Made by a program: the position numbers and the translations under genes. Shown here piece after piece: positions 22,684 through 59,356 of a stretch of 64,000 nucleotides of DNA. Where the stretch lies: NCBI RefSeq assembly GCF_932526225.1, contig NC_064041.1, forward strand, positions 1,686,699-1,750,698. The letters are read 5' to 3'. Origin of the DNA: Nematostella vectensis. Taxonomy: Eukaryota > Cnidaria > Anthozoa > Actiniaria > Edwardsiidae. The first letter of the stretch is position 1. Each line of letters opens with the position of its first letter. The notes beneath the pieces are model-generated. The model was not told where the DNA came from and searched no databases. It was given only the letters and a program-made list of their open reading frames with translations.

Positions 22684-23084
22684 ATAATATGTAGTATTAT
22701 TTTATAGCTACGGTGGTACGCGCGATCTCATTGGCTGATTAGCTGGCTGCATACACCAGTATAATATTTGTGGTTTTGCTAATGCAGATTTTTTTTCAAT
22801 TTTAACGCGCATTTTAAATTCTGTCAAAGAACAAGAATAGTACTGCTATTTGCGGATATGTAATATGCAAAATGTTTGCTGTTTTGTGATAATTAAAAGA
22901 CTGAACACGTTTTTGGTCCTTAATCTCCAATTTCTAGTACTTGCGGGTTTTTACTGTATAATTTGGCATTGATTATTGTAAAAAATATATATACTCATAT
23001 GACAGTCGGTTACTGGAGCTAAATAGGTAGAAAATCATAAATGCGAAGATGAAGGAAATAATTATCTTAGACTTAGACTTTTTT
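22684..23084 (+). other. C3 3' UTR and intergenic sequence
   Basis: AT-rich sequence after the C3 stop with no ORF of note. A candidate poly(A) signal is GAATAAAC near 23243, inside the following LINE remnant; several ATTAAA-like hexamers lie closer. I see no other feature. Confidence 0.4.
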
Positions 23085-24045
23085 TATTGTATCAAATTGT
23101 TATTTGTAGTAGGTGTGACTGATCCGCAAATAGACGAGCTATTCGAGACGGATCAGTCACTTACTTATTTACATAAATATTAAATATAATTGTATAAGCA
23201 AAGTTAAGTGAGAACTAGTATATTATGGAAATTTGAAAATTTGAATAAACACTTCTGGTCTTAGAGAAAAAAAGAGCATTAACAGCATTATTTATCTGAT
23301 GATAAAAAAAGGGGAAAACAAAGCAAACATAAGCAGATAAGTATGTGAGTTTATGATACCAATAAATTGTGATTTTTAAAAAGCTGTGTTGATTTGGCAG
23401 ACATCAATATAGTCATCATATTTAATAAGGATATCAACAAGGGCTGAACGCAGTTTTGTTTTAAACTGTTTTTTTGGAGGACTCTTTCAATGACTGTGGC
23501 AGCTCATTTCACACCCTTGCGCCTACTCTTGAAAAAGAATTTCGCTGGATTTCAAGTCTAGATTTTTGAATGTAGAATTTATTTGAGGTTGATGATCGTG
23601 TATTGTAAGAATGGACGCTTTTGGTATCCGTGAAAAGGTTTAGAATATTGGGTGGAGTTTTTTTCTATCATTATCATAAATTAGAATTTTAGGATGACAA
23701 GCTAGAGTTTTTTGGTATGGATGAAAAATGACGAAATTTGATTTCTTTATAGTTAGCGTTAATTTATCTGCCGTAAGCCAATTGTAGACTTTAAACAGCT
23801 CATTATTTACAGTAGTTTCTATTGATTTGCCACTTTTATCGGCATACAGGATATTCGTGTCATCAGCAAAAAGAAAGAAATTTAGTTTATCTGAGGAGTA
23901 CTGCATGTCATTCATGTAAATCAGAAACAATAGCGGTCCAAGGATCGAGCGCTGTGGAACTCCGCAAGTAATGGTGGATTTCTCAGATATGCAATTTTTT
24001 ATTTCAGTTGTCTGTTTGCGATTTGTTAAGTATGAGGAAAACATT
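23085..24045 (-). mobile_element. LINE reverse-transcriptase remnant
   Basis: Minus-strand ORF 23640-24044 carries RT motifs: TCGVPQRSILGPLLFLIYMN and FFLFADDTNI (FADD catalytic box), followed by ELFKVYNWLTADKLTL. This is the CR1/L2/jockey type of RT. Only about 134 codons remain, with no endonuclease part and no intact 5' end, so it is a truncated, dead copy. The 3' boundary near 23085 is approximate. Confidence 0.82.
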
Positions 24046-24731
24046 TATGACACCCCTGAAACCGTAAAAATTTAATTTTAATTTTTCCCAATCTTCTATC
24101 TATTACGTCTGTCTGATGCATGCGTCATACCGTGTGTTTTAGGATAAAACAGAAAAAAAAGAAAAAAAGAAAGAAAGAATGAACTAAGTTCTAGACCGCG
24201 CGAGTTTCCGCTGGTTTCTCTGAATCTGTAGTTATTACCTTTTCTGGAAACACAGAGAAGTGCTTGTTACACACTGCAAGAATTTCTCCCGGGAGGATGG
24301 GGTACCTGTGGTGTGGTCAACTCATACGCGAAAACACGAGATATTTTGTTGACAAAGCTTGCTTTAAAATATGCAGTCTATCGAATGCTCCAGGCTCTAT
24401 TTGCATATCACACGCTGTCACTTATTTCTTTAGATTAGTCGAATTTCGTTCTTCGTTTCGCTTAGTGTTTGCGTTAGCATACAATTAATGATTAACGAGT
24501 TTTAAAAAGCCGTTTTAAATCACTCGTCTCTCGCCTGACAAATATAAACACAGCATGGCGGAAAGAAGAAAATAAGCTTCGGAATAGAGCTAGAACAACA
24601 ACAATCGCGAATAATCCTTCGTTATTTTGAGTGAGCTGGTGGACTTGCGAAGAAAGATATAGCCTTTAATTAAGGTTTCACGAATATTGGATAAGTAACT
24701 CTTTTATATTTGCCACTTGTTGAATTTAAAA
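24046..24731 (+). promoter_or_regulatory. Upstream region and 5' UTR of the thioesterase gene
   Basis: About 690 bp between the LINE remnant and the thioesterase ATG, with no ORF of interest. The promoter must lie here if the gene is transcribed on its own. I see no clear TATA box at a fixed distance. The start context is AAAAATGATGG. Confidence 0.35.
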
Positions 24732-26498
24732 ATGATGGCTTTACAAAGCGACCAAAGTATCGAGATGAATCAAATAGTTCAACCTCTTCACACGAACCAA
24801 AAGGACAACAAACTGAGCGGAGGTCAACTTCTCAAATGGATGGACGCGACGGCTTGCCTCGCAGCCGAGAAACACGCTGGCAATGCTTGTGTGACAGCAT
24901 CGATGGACGATCTTCACTTCGATCAAGACATCACTATCGGCCAAGTAGTCAACCTCAGGGCAAAAGTGAACAGAGCGTTTAATACCAGTATGGAGGTCGG
25001 CGTGGTTGTCAGCGTCGAGGATTTGATTACTGGCGAAAAGGGGGAAGTTAGCAGGGGATTTTTCACGTTTGTGGCTTTCGATGCGAAGCATAATAAGGTC
25101 CAGTTGAGTCCAATCGACCCAGTCACGGAAGAGGAGAGGTTACAATACGCGCTGGCTAGCGAGAGGCGGAGAATGCGTATTCGACACGGGACGGACTTGA
25201 AAGAGATGACCGAGAAACAACTATCGAATAATGCGTCCCCTGCCAAGGTACAGAGCGGGGTCAAAGTGCGAGAGACGTTGATACAGAGTGTGGAACTCGT
25301 GCTTCCTCCACATGCTAATCATCACCAGAGCACATTTGGAGGGCAGATTCTTGCATGGATGGTAACCCTGTGTTCTATTGCCGCGACAAGACTAGGCCGG
25401 ACGCATGCGCAGTTACGAAGCGTGGATGAGGTGAAGTTCCGTGGGCCTTCGCGCGTCGGCGACAGGGTCGTCATCAGAGCTATCGTCAATAACACGTTTG
25501 AAAATAGTATGGAAGTTGGATGCAGGGTGGAGGCTTACGCAGTCGGCGGAGAAACGAGGCATATCAACAGCGCTTTCTTCACATTTGTTGCTCCGGATTC
25601 TAACGGAAGTGCTAAAACACTTCCGGTCGCCATACCGGAAACGGAAGACGAGAAGAGACGTGCAGCCGAGGCGGTCGCGAGGAGAGAGATTCGTGCGCAG
25701 AGGCGAGCAATCCGACAGTCCATCGGTCCAGTTATTTCCATTCCGTGGAGTCCTACAAATAGCCAAATGCTGAATTATAACAACATTGAAGCGCTGACGA
25801 GACTCTATGAGCATACCGGGTGGGAACTGGTGAACAGCGTCCAAGGCGTGACCCTTTACAAGCGGGAGATCTCGGGGTTCCTGTGCGTTAAATCAGAATT
25901 CGTCGTAGACTGTCCTGCGTGTAAAGTCTACGGCTTAATGTGCAACGAAGAGCACCGAAAAGAGTGGGATCCCTTCTTCGCAGACTCGAAAATTATCGAG
26001 GTAGTCGATCAAGACGATGATATTTACTATTTTTTCCTGGAAAATCCTTTGGGTGCTGCCACTAGTTCCGATGACCCGCCTAAGGTCCTCGAGAAAAAGG
26101 AAAAGCCGAAGTCGTCCGACTCATCCTCCGAGAGCTCTTCGAGAAAACCTAACGACATGGTTGTGCTAGTTTCTCGTCGTGCCCCCTCCGACTCCAAAGA
26201 CCACTACATTATCGCTTACCGGTCAGTCACGCACTCGGCTGCACCCCCCGTCCCGGAGCACAATAGAGTGGAGAATCTATGCAGCGGATGGCTGATCAAG
26301 GGGGTCCCTGGTGAACCCAATTGCACAACGTTGACGTATATAAACCAGATGACGCGAGAGCTCACCGAGTATGTGATGGCGGACTTGGGCAAGGGAACAG
26401 CGGTGTACGCATCGCGGGCTCACATGTTGATGGGCTTCCTGAAGGAGAATCAGTCGAGTGAGAGGTCTGGGCTACGGCGGCAGGAGGCGTGGTGGTGA
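24732..26498 (+). CDS. Acyl-CoA thioesterase, double hotdog plus START (ACOT11/12-like)
   Basis: Single uninterrupted ORF of 588 codons from the first ATG (24732). An upstream in-frame TTG is not used as a start. Two hotdog domains, about residues 15-130 (SGGQLLKWMDATACLAAEKH) and 180-300 (FGGQILAWMVTLCSIAATR), each carry the G-G-x-[IL]-L-x-W-[MV] helix of the family. A START lipid-binding domain follows at about 335-580 (WELVNSVQGVTLYKRE ... AHMLMGFLKE). Family members hydrolyse acyl-CoA (acetyl-CoA for ACOT12, longer chains for ACOT11) to free acid and CoA. Which paralogue this matches cannot be told here. A Ser-rich insert (SSDSSSESSS) sits in the START domain. The lack of introns contrasts with both flanking genes. 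Confidence 0.93.
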   Translation: MMALQSDQSIEMNQIVQPLHTNQKDNKLSGGQLLKWMDATACLAAEKHAGNACVTASMDDLHFDQDITIGQVVNLRAKVNRAFNTSMEVGVVVSVEDLITGEKGEVSRGFFTFVAFDAKHNKVQLSPIDPVTEEERLQYALASERRRMRIRHGTDLKEMTEKQLSNNASPAKVQSGVKVRETLIQSVELVLPPHANHHQSTFGGQILAWMVTLCSIAATRLGRTHAQLRSVDEVKFRGPSRVGDRVVIRAIVNNTFENSMEVGCRVEAYAVGGETRHINSAFFTFVAPDSNGSAKTLPVAIPETEDEKRRAAEAVARREIRAQRRAIRQSIGPVISIPWSPTNSQMLNYNNIEALTRLYEHTGWELVNSVQGVTLYKREISGFLCVKSEFVVDCPACKVYGLMCNEEHRKEWDPFFADSKIIEVVDQDDDIYYFFLENPLGAATSSDDPPKVLEKKEKPKSSDSSSESSSRKPNDMVVLVSRRAPSDSKDHYIIAYRSVTHSAAPPVPEHNRVENLCSGWLIKGVPGEPNCTTLTYINQMTRELTEYVMADLGKGTAVYASRAHMLMGFLKENQSSERSGLRRQEAWW

Positions 26499-28125
26499 AC
26501 TGTCACCAGTGTCACGCAATGAAATGTCACGAAAGGCTTCTTACTCCCATCAGATAAGAAAATTTGTAAAATACACCTTTTGATTTACTAGTTACCTGAT
26601 ACCCAGAAAACCGGATGCGATTCCCGATGTATGCGTTATTAAAGCCCAAATAATCCTCCCCCACTTCTTACCGGGTCTCCTGTGCTCGTCGTTGAACCGC
26701 AAAGAAAAGGGAGATCTGGGACGAGCTTAGCTTCACAACTCTTGCCAACCAATACACGGAATACAAGCGACTAGATTACAGTTTGCCGAATTGTAACTTA
26801 TGCAGTTTTTCAAAAGCTTTACTTACGATAATACATTGGCATGTTTTGAGTAGTATACAACATAATTTGTGTTCACAATGTGTTCACACTGAGAAATAGC
26901 TCTCTCCCTCAGCTTTTAATACAAACTACTACCAAACCAGGCGGGAACCCAGGATTTGCTGATAGTGGGGTGGGGAGGGGGTTGCGCAGTCAAAGGTAGC
27001 ATATGGAAAAAAATAATACATTTCTGTCGATGAAATGTAATGATAGAGGCAGAAATGTTTATTTTGACGGCATGTGAATAACACGTAGGAATGTGAAGAA
27101 GTGCAGTATGGGTAGGAGTATATAAGGTGAGACATAGTATCGTGCTAGTGTCTCTCTAGCCAGCTCCTCTGTTTAAGCCATATTGACTTTTGCTATTTTT
27201 TTTAATGTATTTTTTTAACCTTTTCTTCGGCTCTTAAAAGCCCCGAGAGCACGCAATGCTGAGCATTGGTTCTGGGAACACGGTCCAGAGTTTTTTCAAC
27301 AGGGTTTTTATCTCTGGTTTACGTGTCCGGCTCAGTATTAACTTCTTGTAAATATAAGTTAGGTGATTATAATATTGCACCTTTTCAGATTGTAATTGTA
27401 TTGGACATTTAGCAGTGTTTACTGCTGGTCAGATTGTTTTGCATTGTAATGTTTATTCAGCAGTGATTACTGCTAGCTGGGCGCTGGCTACATATCCAAA
27501 ATAAACAGGAGTTCTCCTGAACTGTGTTTGTTGTAAAGTGTTATGAAGTGGAGGCAAAATAGAATAGTCTTTAACGATCCTTCAGTGGGGAATTACCTAC
27601 TGCATTTTTTGGCGGAGGGGGGGGGGGGGTGGTTTCATCACTTTGGTACGCGCTTGACTATCCACATTGTCTTAAGTTCTTTGCATCGTAACACCTGACG
27701 GAGGTGTTCCAGGAGCGTTAAGGGGTTTTGCACCTTCGTGTTGATTTGGTCTCAAAGAACTCGTTTCTCATACCAACCAGCGTGGCAAAGAAATTCTTCC
27801 GCGCACAAAAGAACACAATGGAATCCTCCTTGTTATAAAATTCGTGTCAAATAAAGACAGTTTTTATCATAAACTAGCTATTCAACTTTATTATAACTTT
27901 ATCTGTCTTGGTGGATAGGGCTGCACGGACTTATGGGGCAACAAACACATGGTTTGGCCGATCTATCTATGTTAAGGTACACCTAGAAATAAGAGTTGGC
28001 ACCCTCCAACCTTTTTGTCGTCGGCTCAAACAGGTGGAGCCTCGCTACCTTCAGATGGTAGCCATGTATGCCCCACATACACAATGTTTTATGTAAGAAC
28101 CCTTTTATAAGAAAGTGTCTAAGAT
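26499..28125. other. Intergenic region between thioesterase (+) and FAM124-like gene (-)
   Basis: Convergent 3' regions. Candidate plus-strand poly(A) signals are AATAAA near 27501 and 27849; TTTATT near 27889 could serve the minus strand. A poly-G tract is at about 27617-27630. The small ORF 27908-28096 has no recognisable domain. No gene seen. Confidence 0.45.
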
Positions 28126-30942
28126 CTACTGTAGAAGACTGTATAAGATAACAGAGTTTCCGTCAGGGTCAGTCACATGCCAGTGACCCTCTCCGATATT
28201 ACGCACTCCTCCAGGGATCTCGGAGCACATTTGGTTCATGTCTTCTACAGCAAAGCACAGTGCAATGTGCTGCACCTGATGTGACTTCACTTGGGGATGT
28301 GAGACCAACTGAAGCTCTAGCTTCCTAGAGAGTGGATAAGTCCGACAGCTCAGCCCTTCTTCTATCTTATTATAAGCCAATGGAGTTTTACCAGTAATAA
28401 GTGAGTAAAACCGCTCTACCTGTTCAAGGTTTTTGTTAACAATGACAGTGATGCGGACGCCAGCAAATGGAGAGCTTTGTTTTAATGAGAGAAGAAGCCC
28501 ATTTGACTCACTTGAGAGCTTGAAGTGAACCTCATCTTCTTCAGTTATTTCTTTGGGCAATTTCGCTTGCTTCAATGTGGGATGAGCCCTCATCGCCTTT
28601 AAGGCTTTATCAGCATTTCGTTTTGCTGTTTGTGCAAACATTAGCATGATTCCAATGGCTGGCACTGTCTGCTGGTCGTGGCTGTCTGCCAGTCGCCGTT
28701 GTTTGCTGGCAGGCGAGTTTGTGGGGCTGGAACCGTTGACTTTTTGTAGAGGTTCGCGGATGGTGAGGAAAGGGAACTTTGAGCAGTAAGGGACAAGAAG
28801 GCTGGACATCTCACGCTGAAGCTTTGCACCATCTGGATGGTCACATGACAATTCAATATAGCAGTGGGGTGGGTCCACTATCATGATGGCTGAGAAAAAG
28901 AAAATAATTTATATAATCTTAATAAGTTAACATGTTCATTCTTATGGCATCTCAGGAAGCCTGTAAAATATAGGCTAAAAATGGAATTACTCCATTGTAT
29001 GGAGTAATCATGCAATTCCAACATGCAAACATCTATATAAGCACAAGATTATGCCCAAATAGACTCAATGATGTCCTAGGGCACCCTCTTGATGTGATGC
29101 ACAAGTGGGACTGTTATCAATAACAGGCTGTCACAGCACCATCGCTAGACTGATAAGATGCCACAGCTCACTGTTGGAAACTTCAAGGCGTACTGTCTTG
29201 GGTCAGCTGTAGCTTAACTTGACTGGTAGTATAACAGATTTAAAGTAGCAGGGAGGGGGGGAGGTCCTGTTTCCCGTCTGTTATCCCCTCCCCCCCCAAA
29301 AAAAAATAGAGCAAGGCTCAACCCCTTTAGAAAACAAGCATGCAAAGACTAGCATAAAAAAATCGCCATACTCTTTGGGGGAAAAAACTGAGCTGCAAAA
29401 TAGACCAGAAAAAAGATATTGAGCAAAAAAATTATCCCCTTCCCCTGTGAAATACCAAGTGGTCTGTCCCTAGGGGGTTGGTAAAGGGAGAGGGCATGTT
29501 AAAGGGGGGTCAACCAATACTGATCTGATATTTATTCATTTTAACAGCAGGGGGAGGGGGAGGAAGGTATTATGCACGACACCTGCACCCCACCCCCTAG
29601 CTACAAGCAAAATACAGTATATACCCACCATCCACCAATAATCCTATAAAAGTTCTCACCTTGAATTTCGGACAACTTCAGTCCTGAAAGATCATCTATT
29701 TTCCCATCAGTAAATGCTTTCCCCAAAGCTTCATATTGTTCCAGTGAATGCATCTTTAGAATAACCTCTAGACCATTCTTTCTAATCGCCTCAGCCTTAT
29801 TATCACCACTGAGTTTCGATACAGCTTGTGTAATTTTATGGACTGCTTTTGCACTTATTTCACTGACATCTGTTGATGCAAATGTGAGAAGTGCAAGGAT
29901 GTCATCCTGTTTAGCAAAACTGGATCTACCGTCACTAGCATCTTGCCCCCATGTGCTCTTAACCTGACAAAAAGCCAAGATAAAAATGTCATTTTTCATA
30001 CCTACTTTGGGCCACTACTCCCTTAAGTTCAGTTCTTCATGTAGGATTAGTACTGTGCATGAAATACTAACCTTATTTGGGGTGACTATATCTGAAGTGA
30101 ACACAGTGTAATGAAAGGGGCTTACCCCTTTTTGCCTTAGCAAAAGGCTGGGTTTTGATTTGAATATAGGGCAAAAAGGCCCTCCAATTTTGAAACAATA
30201 TATCCTCAAAGGAGTAGGAATGCTGAAGGACTGTATTAATAAATAATAATAAATAAGGAATTTTCTTTGGTATTTCTTTGCATGCAAAACAAAATAAATA
30301 TTCAAGCATGTCAATATCGAAATACAATCACTATTTTTGTCTGGAACTTAATTAACCGCCAAGTTAGAATTCAAAATCCATTAAAAAAACATCACATTTT
30401 CCGTGGTAATCCTTATAGATTTTTATCGCGTTTTGCGATAAACCCGCAACATCTGTTAAGGGAAATCACTGCTTTTTTTATCCTTTAGAAGTCTCTATTT
30501 TACAAGAATTCTGTTCTTTGAGACAGATGGTGAAAAATGATACCCCGAGGGCTATTTTAAAATACAAATGCATCCTTAATCGCATCCCTTTTATTGCATT
30601 CATAAGCAAAACAGGTATTCAATGAAGTTCAATATAACCGAAAAATCATTGTTTTGATTCAATTGAGGATTCTAAAAAAATGTAACAAGCAGACTTAGGT
30701 AACAATAAATATCGGCTCACCTTTTTTCGACGATGTGTCTTTTCGCCAGCTGGGTGATAATGGTACGGGGGCTCTAAATGAGGGGAAAATATCTTTCTCA
30801 CTAAGTATTTTGTTGGAATTTCTGTGTCTTCTTCGAAGGAAATCACACGAGAAGAAACCGCATCGATCTCGTCGATTTCACCGATCGAGTCTTCCAAAAA
30901 TCCCAAATCGAACGCTTGATCAACATCTGTTTTGTCAGCCAT
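28126..30942 (-). CDS. FAM124-like protein (three exons)
   Basis: Exons on the minus strand: 30942-30721 (ATG start, 74 codons, donor GTGAGC), 29963-29660, and 28889-28126 (stop). Phases fit (0, then 1), giving 429 aa. The last exon holds the FAM124 domain: AIMIVDPPHCYIEL ... FPFLTIREP at its start, then VRITVIVNKNLEQVERFYSL and a C-terminal EGHWHVTDPDGNSVIL, which parallels EGRWQTEDHDGNKILL in human FAM124A and looks like a glyoxalase/VOC-type fold. FAM124 function is poorly known. The middle exon encodes an all-helical segment of about 100 residues (KQDDILALLTFAS ... VSKLSGDNKAEAIRKNG) that resembles an armadillo repeat and that I do not recall in vertebrate FAM124. Confidence 0.82.
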
Positions 30943-31319
30943 AATAATTAGTGGAATAACGGTGTTGGGTGGCTAGGAAGGCTACGAGGATGTAGAGAAG
31001 ACGCAATTTTGAATAAGTACTCAAGATCGCTTCCAACGACCGCGTCTGAAAGTGAATGTAAAACAAACATAAGACCATATTCCGAGGGGGACTGGATCTA
31101 GGTAAACTCCACAGGGATGCCATGTCTTTTCAGGTTTACTTCCGGTCCTTCGTGACTAGTTTTCAGACCTCTCCTTGTCGTCACGGTCAAGATGGCGAAG
31201 TAAACGGAGTTTTAAAAAAGAAGAGAAGTGAAGAAGAATTTCACTTCACGCGGAGCGAAATTCCCCAAGATGGATGTGTTTTTGTAAGGTAGTAGAAGTA
31301 TCACATCTACTTTTCTGAT
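30943..31319. promoter_or_regulatory. Head-to-head promoter region, FAM124-like (-) and SKI2 (+)
   Basis: Only 377 bp separate the two start codons, so a shared bidirectional promoter is likely (inference). 31050-31125 resembles a diverged stretch at 33790-33860 in a SKI2 intron (both contain a GTAAA-TCCACA-GGAT-CCA-like core), suggesting a small dispersed repeat. Confidence 0.5.
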
Positions 31320-57974
<26,655 letters not shown>

Positions 57975-58515
57975 ACCTTCAGATCATCGGCGACCCCACA
58001 CTGTACCAGAAGATGGAAAAGGCGTCAACAGCTGTCAAGAGAGACATTGTATTCGCCGCTAGCATGTGCACTAAGTAAACCTTCAGATCATCGGCGACCC
58101 CACACTGTACAAGAAAATTGAAGAGGCCTCACAGCCATCAAGAGAGACATTGTATTCGCCGCTAGCCTGTGCACTCAGTAAACCTTTAGATCATCGGCGA
58201 CCCCACACTGTACCAGAAGATGGAAGAGGCGTCAACAGCCATCAAGAGAGACATTGTATTCGCCGCTAGCCTGTACACTCAGTAAACCTTCAGATCATCG
58301 GCGACCCCACACTGTACCAGAAGATGGAAAAGGCGTCAACAGCTGTCAAGAGAGACATTGTATTCGCCGCTAGCCCGTACACTCAGTAAACCTTCAGATC
58401 ATCGGCGACCCCACACTGTACCAGAAGATGGAAAAGGCGTCAACAGCTGTCAAGAGAGACATTGTATTTGCCACTAGCCTGTACACTCAGTAAACCTTCA
58501 GATCATCGGCGACCC

Positions 58516-59356
58516 AACTGACTCGTGTCTGAACACAACGTCTACAACCTTTATGTCATAATCGCCACAATCATAATCATCAGCAACAACGACGCTTGTC
58601 CGCTTTTAGTTGAAAATTTAATGTGATACCAAATTCCAAGCAGGATATCGCTAGCTTATCTACAGACTTCGAATCGAACATTACCCCAGCCAGCACCATC
58701 AAATACATCACGGAAGATTGCGCTGCCAGTCATATTGCCAATCAAATATTTTATCATAAGATGAGGGAGCCGAACACGATACCAAGAGGGACATTGTATT
58801 CTCTGCTGGTCTGAACACAGGAACTTTCTTACCATCACCATAATAATCAACTCACTTGACTGCTTTGTTTTGACTCATGTCAGGCGCGTATACAGACGGG
58901 TGTGCAGGGTGCATTCGCAATCCCCCCCCCCCTGCCAAAAAGTGTGCCATTTCCTATTGAACAGTCGTAATATAGTCTTGTGCATCTGCCCTGGAAGCTA
59001 TTGTTGTAAATTACCGGCACCTTACACTCTTGTACCATTTAGAATGGTCACGAAATAAATCAATTTGTGATTCTTTGTTTATTTATTTTGCAAACAACTG
59101 TTAATTTTCATTTGCCGTTTTCATTTTAGATTATGTTAAGATTGCACTGAGCATGCGCAAGACCTTTCTAGTAGACTTCTGGGATTTTTATGCACTTAGT
59201 ATCCCATGAGCCCTTGCACGTGTCATCATCCTGGTATGAATTCCACTCTCTGCCCTTCTGACTCGTTCCCATTCTTCTCTCTTTTCTTTTACCTCGCTTA
59301 CCCGTCCCTTTAACTTGTCCCAAGCCAATACTCTCTCCTTCGGAATCGTCACCAGT
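58516..59356. other. Convergent 3' ends of SKI2 (+) and the uncharacterised gene (-)
   Basis: No gene seen. AATAAA near 59054 could end SKI2; TTTATTTATT at 59078-59087 reads AATAAATAAA on the minus strand and could end the opposite gene. A CAGGCGCGTATACAG start with a poly-C run at about 58882-58935 looks like a small mobile-element fragment. Confidence 0.45.

Noticed and set aside
24710-24982. Overlapping 90-codon ORF in another frame of the thioesterase
   Set aside because: Shadow of the clearly homologous thioesterase frame.
27908-28096. 62-codon ORF between thioesterase and FAM124-like gene
   Set aside because: No recognisable motif, no codon-use or neighbour support; likely 3' UTR or intergenic.
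58623-58814. 63-codon ORF after SKI2
   Set aside because: No domain and no splice support; it ends in sequence resembling a decayed SKI2 terminal-exon repeat (GACATTGTATTC).
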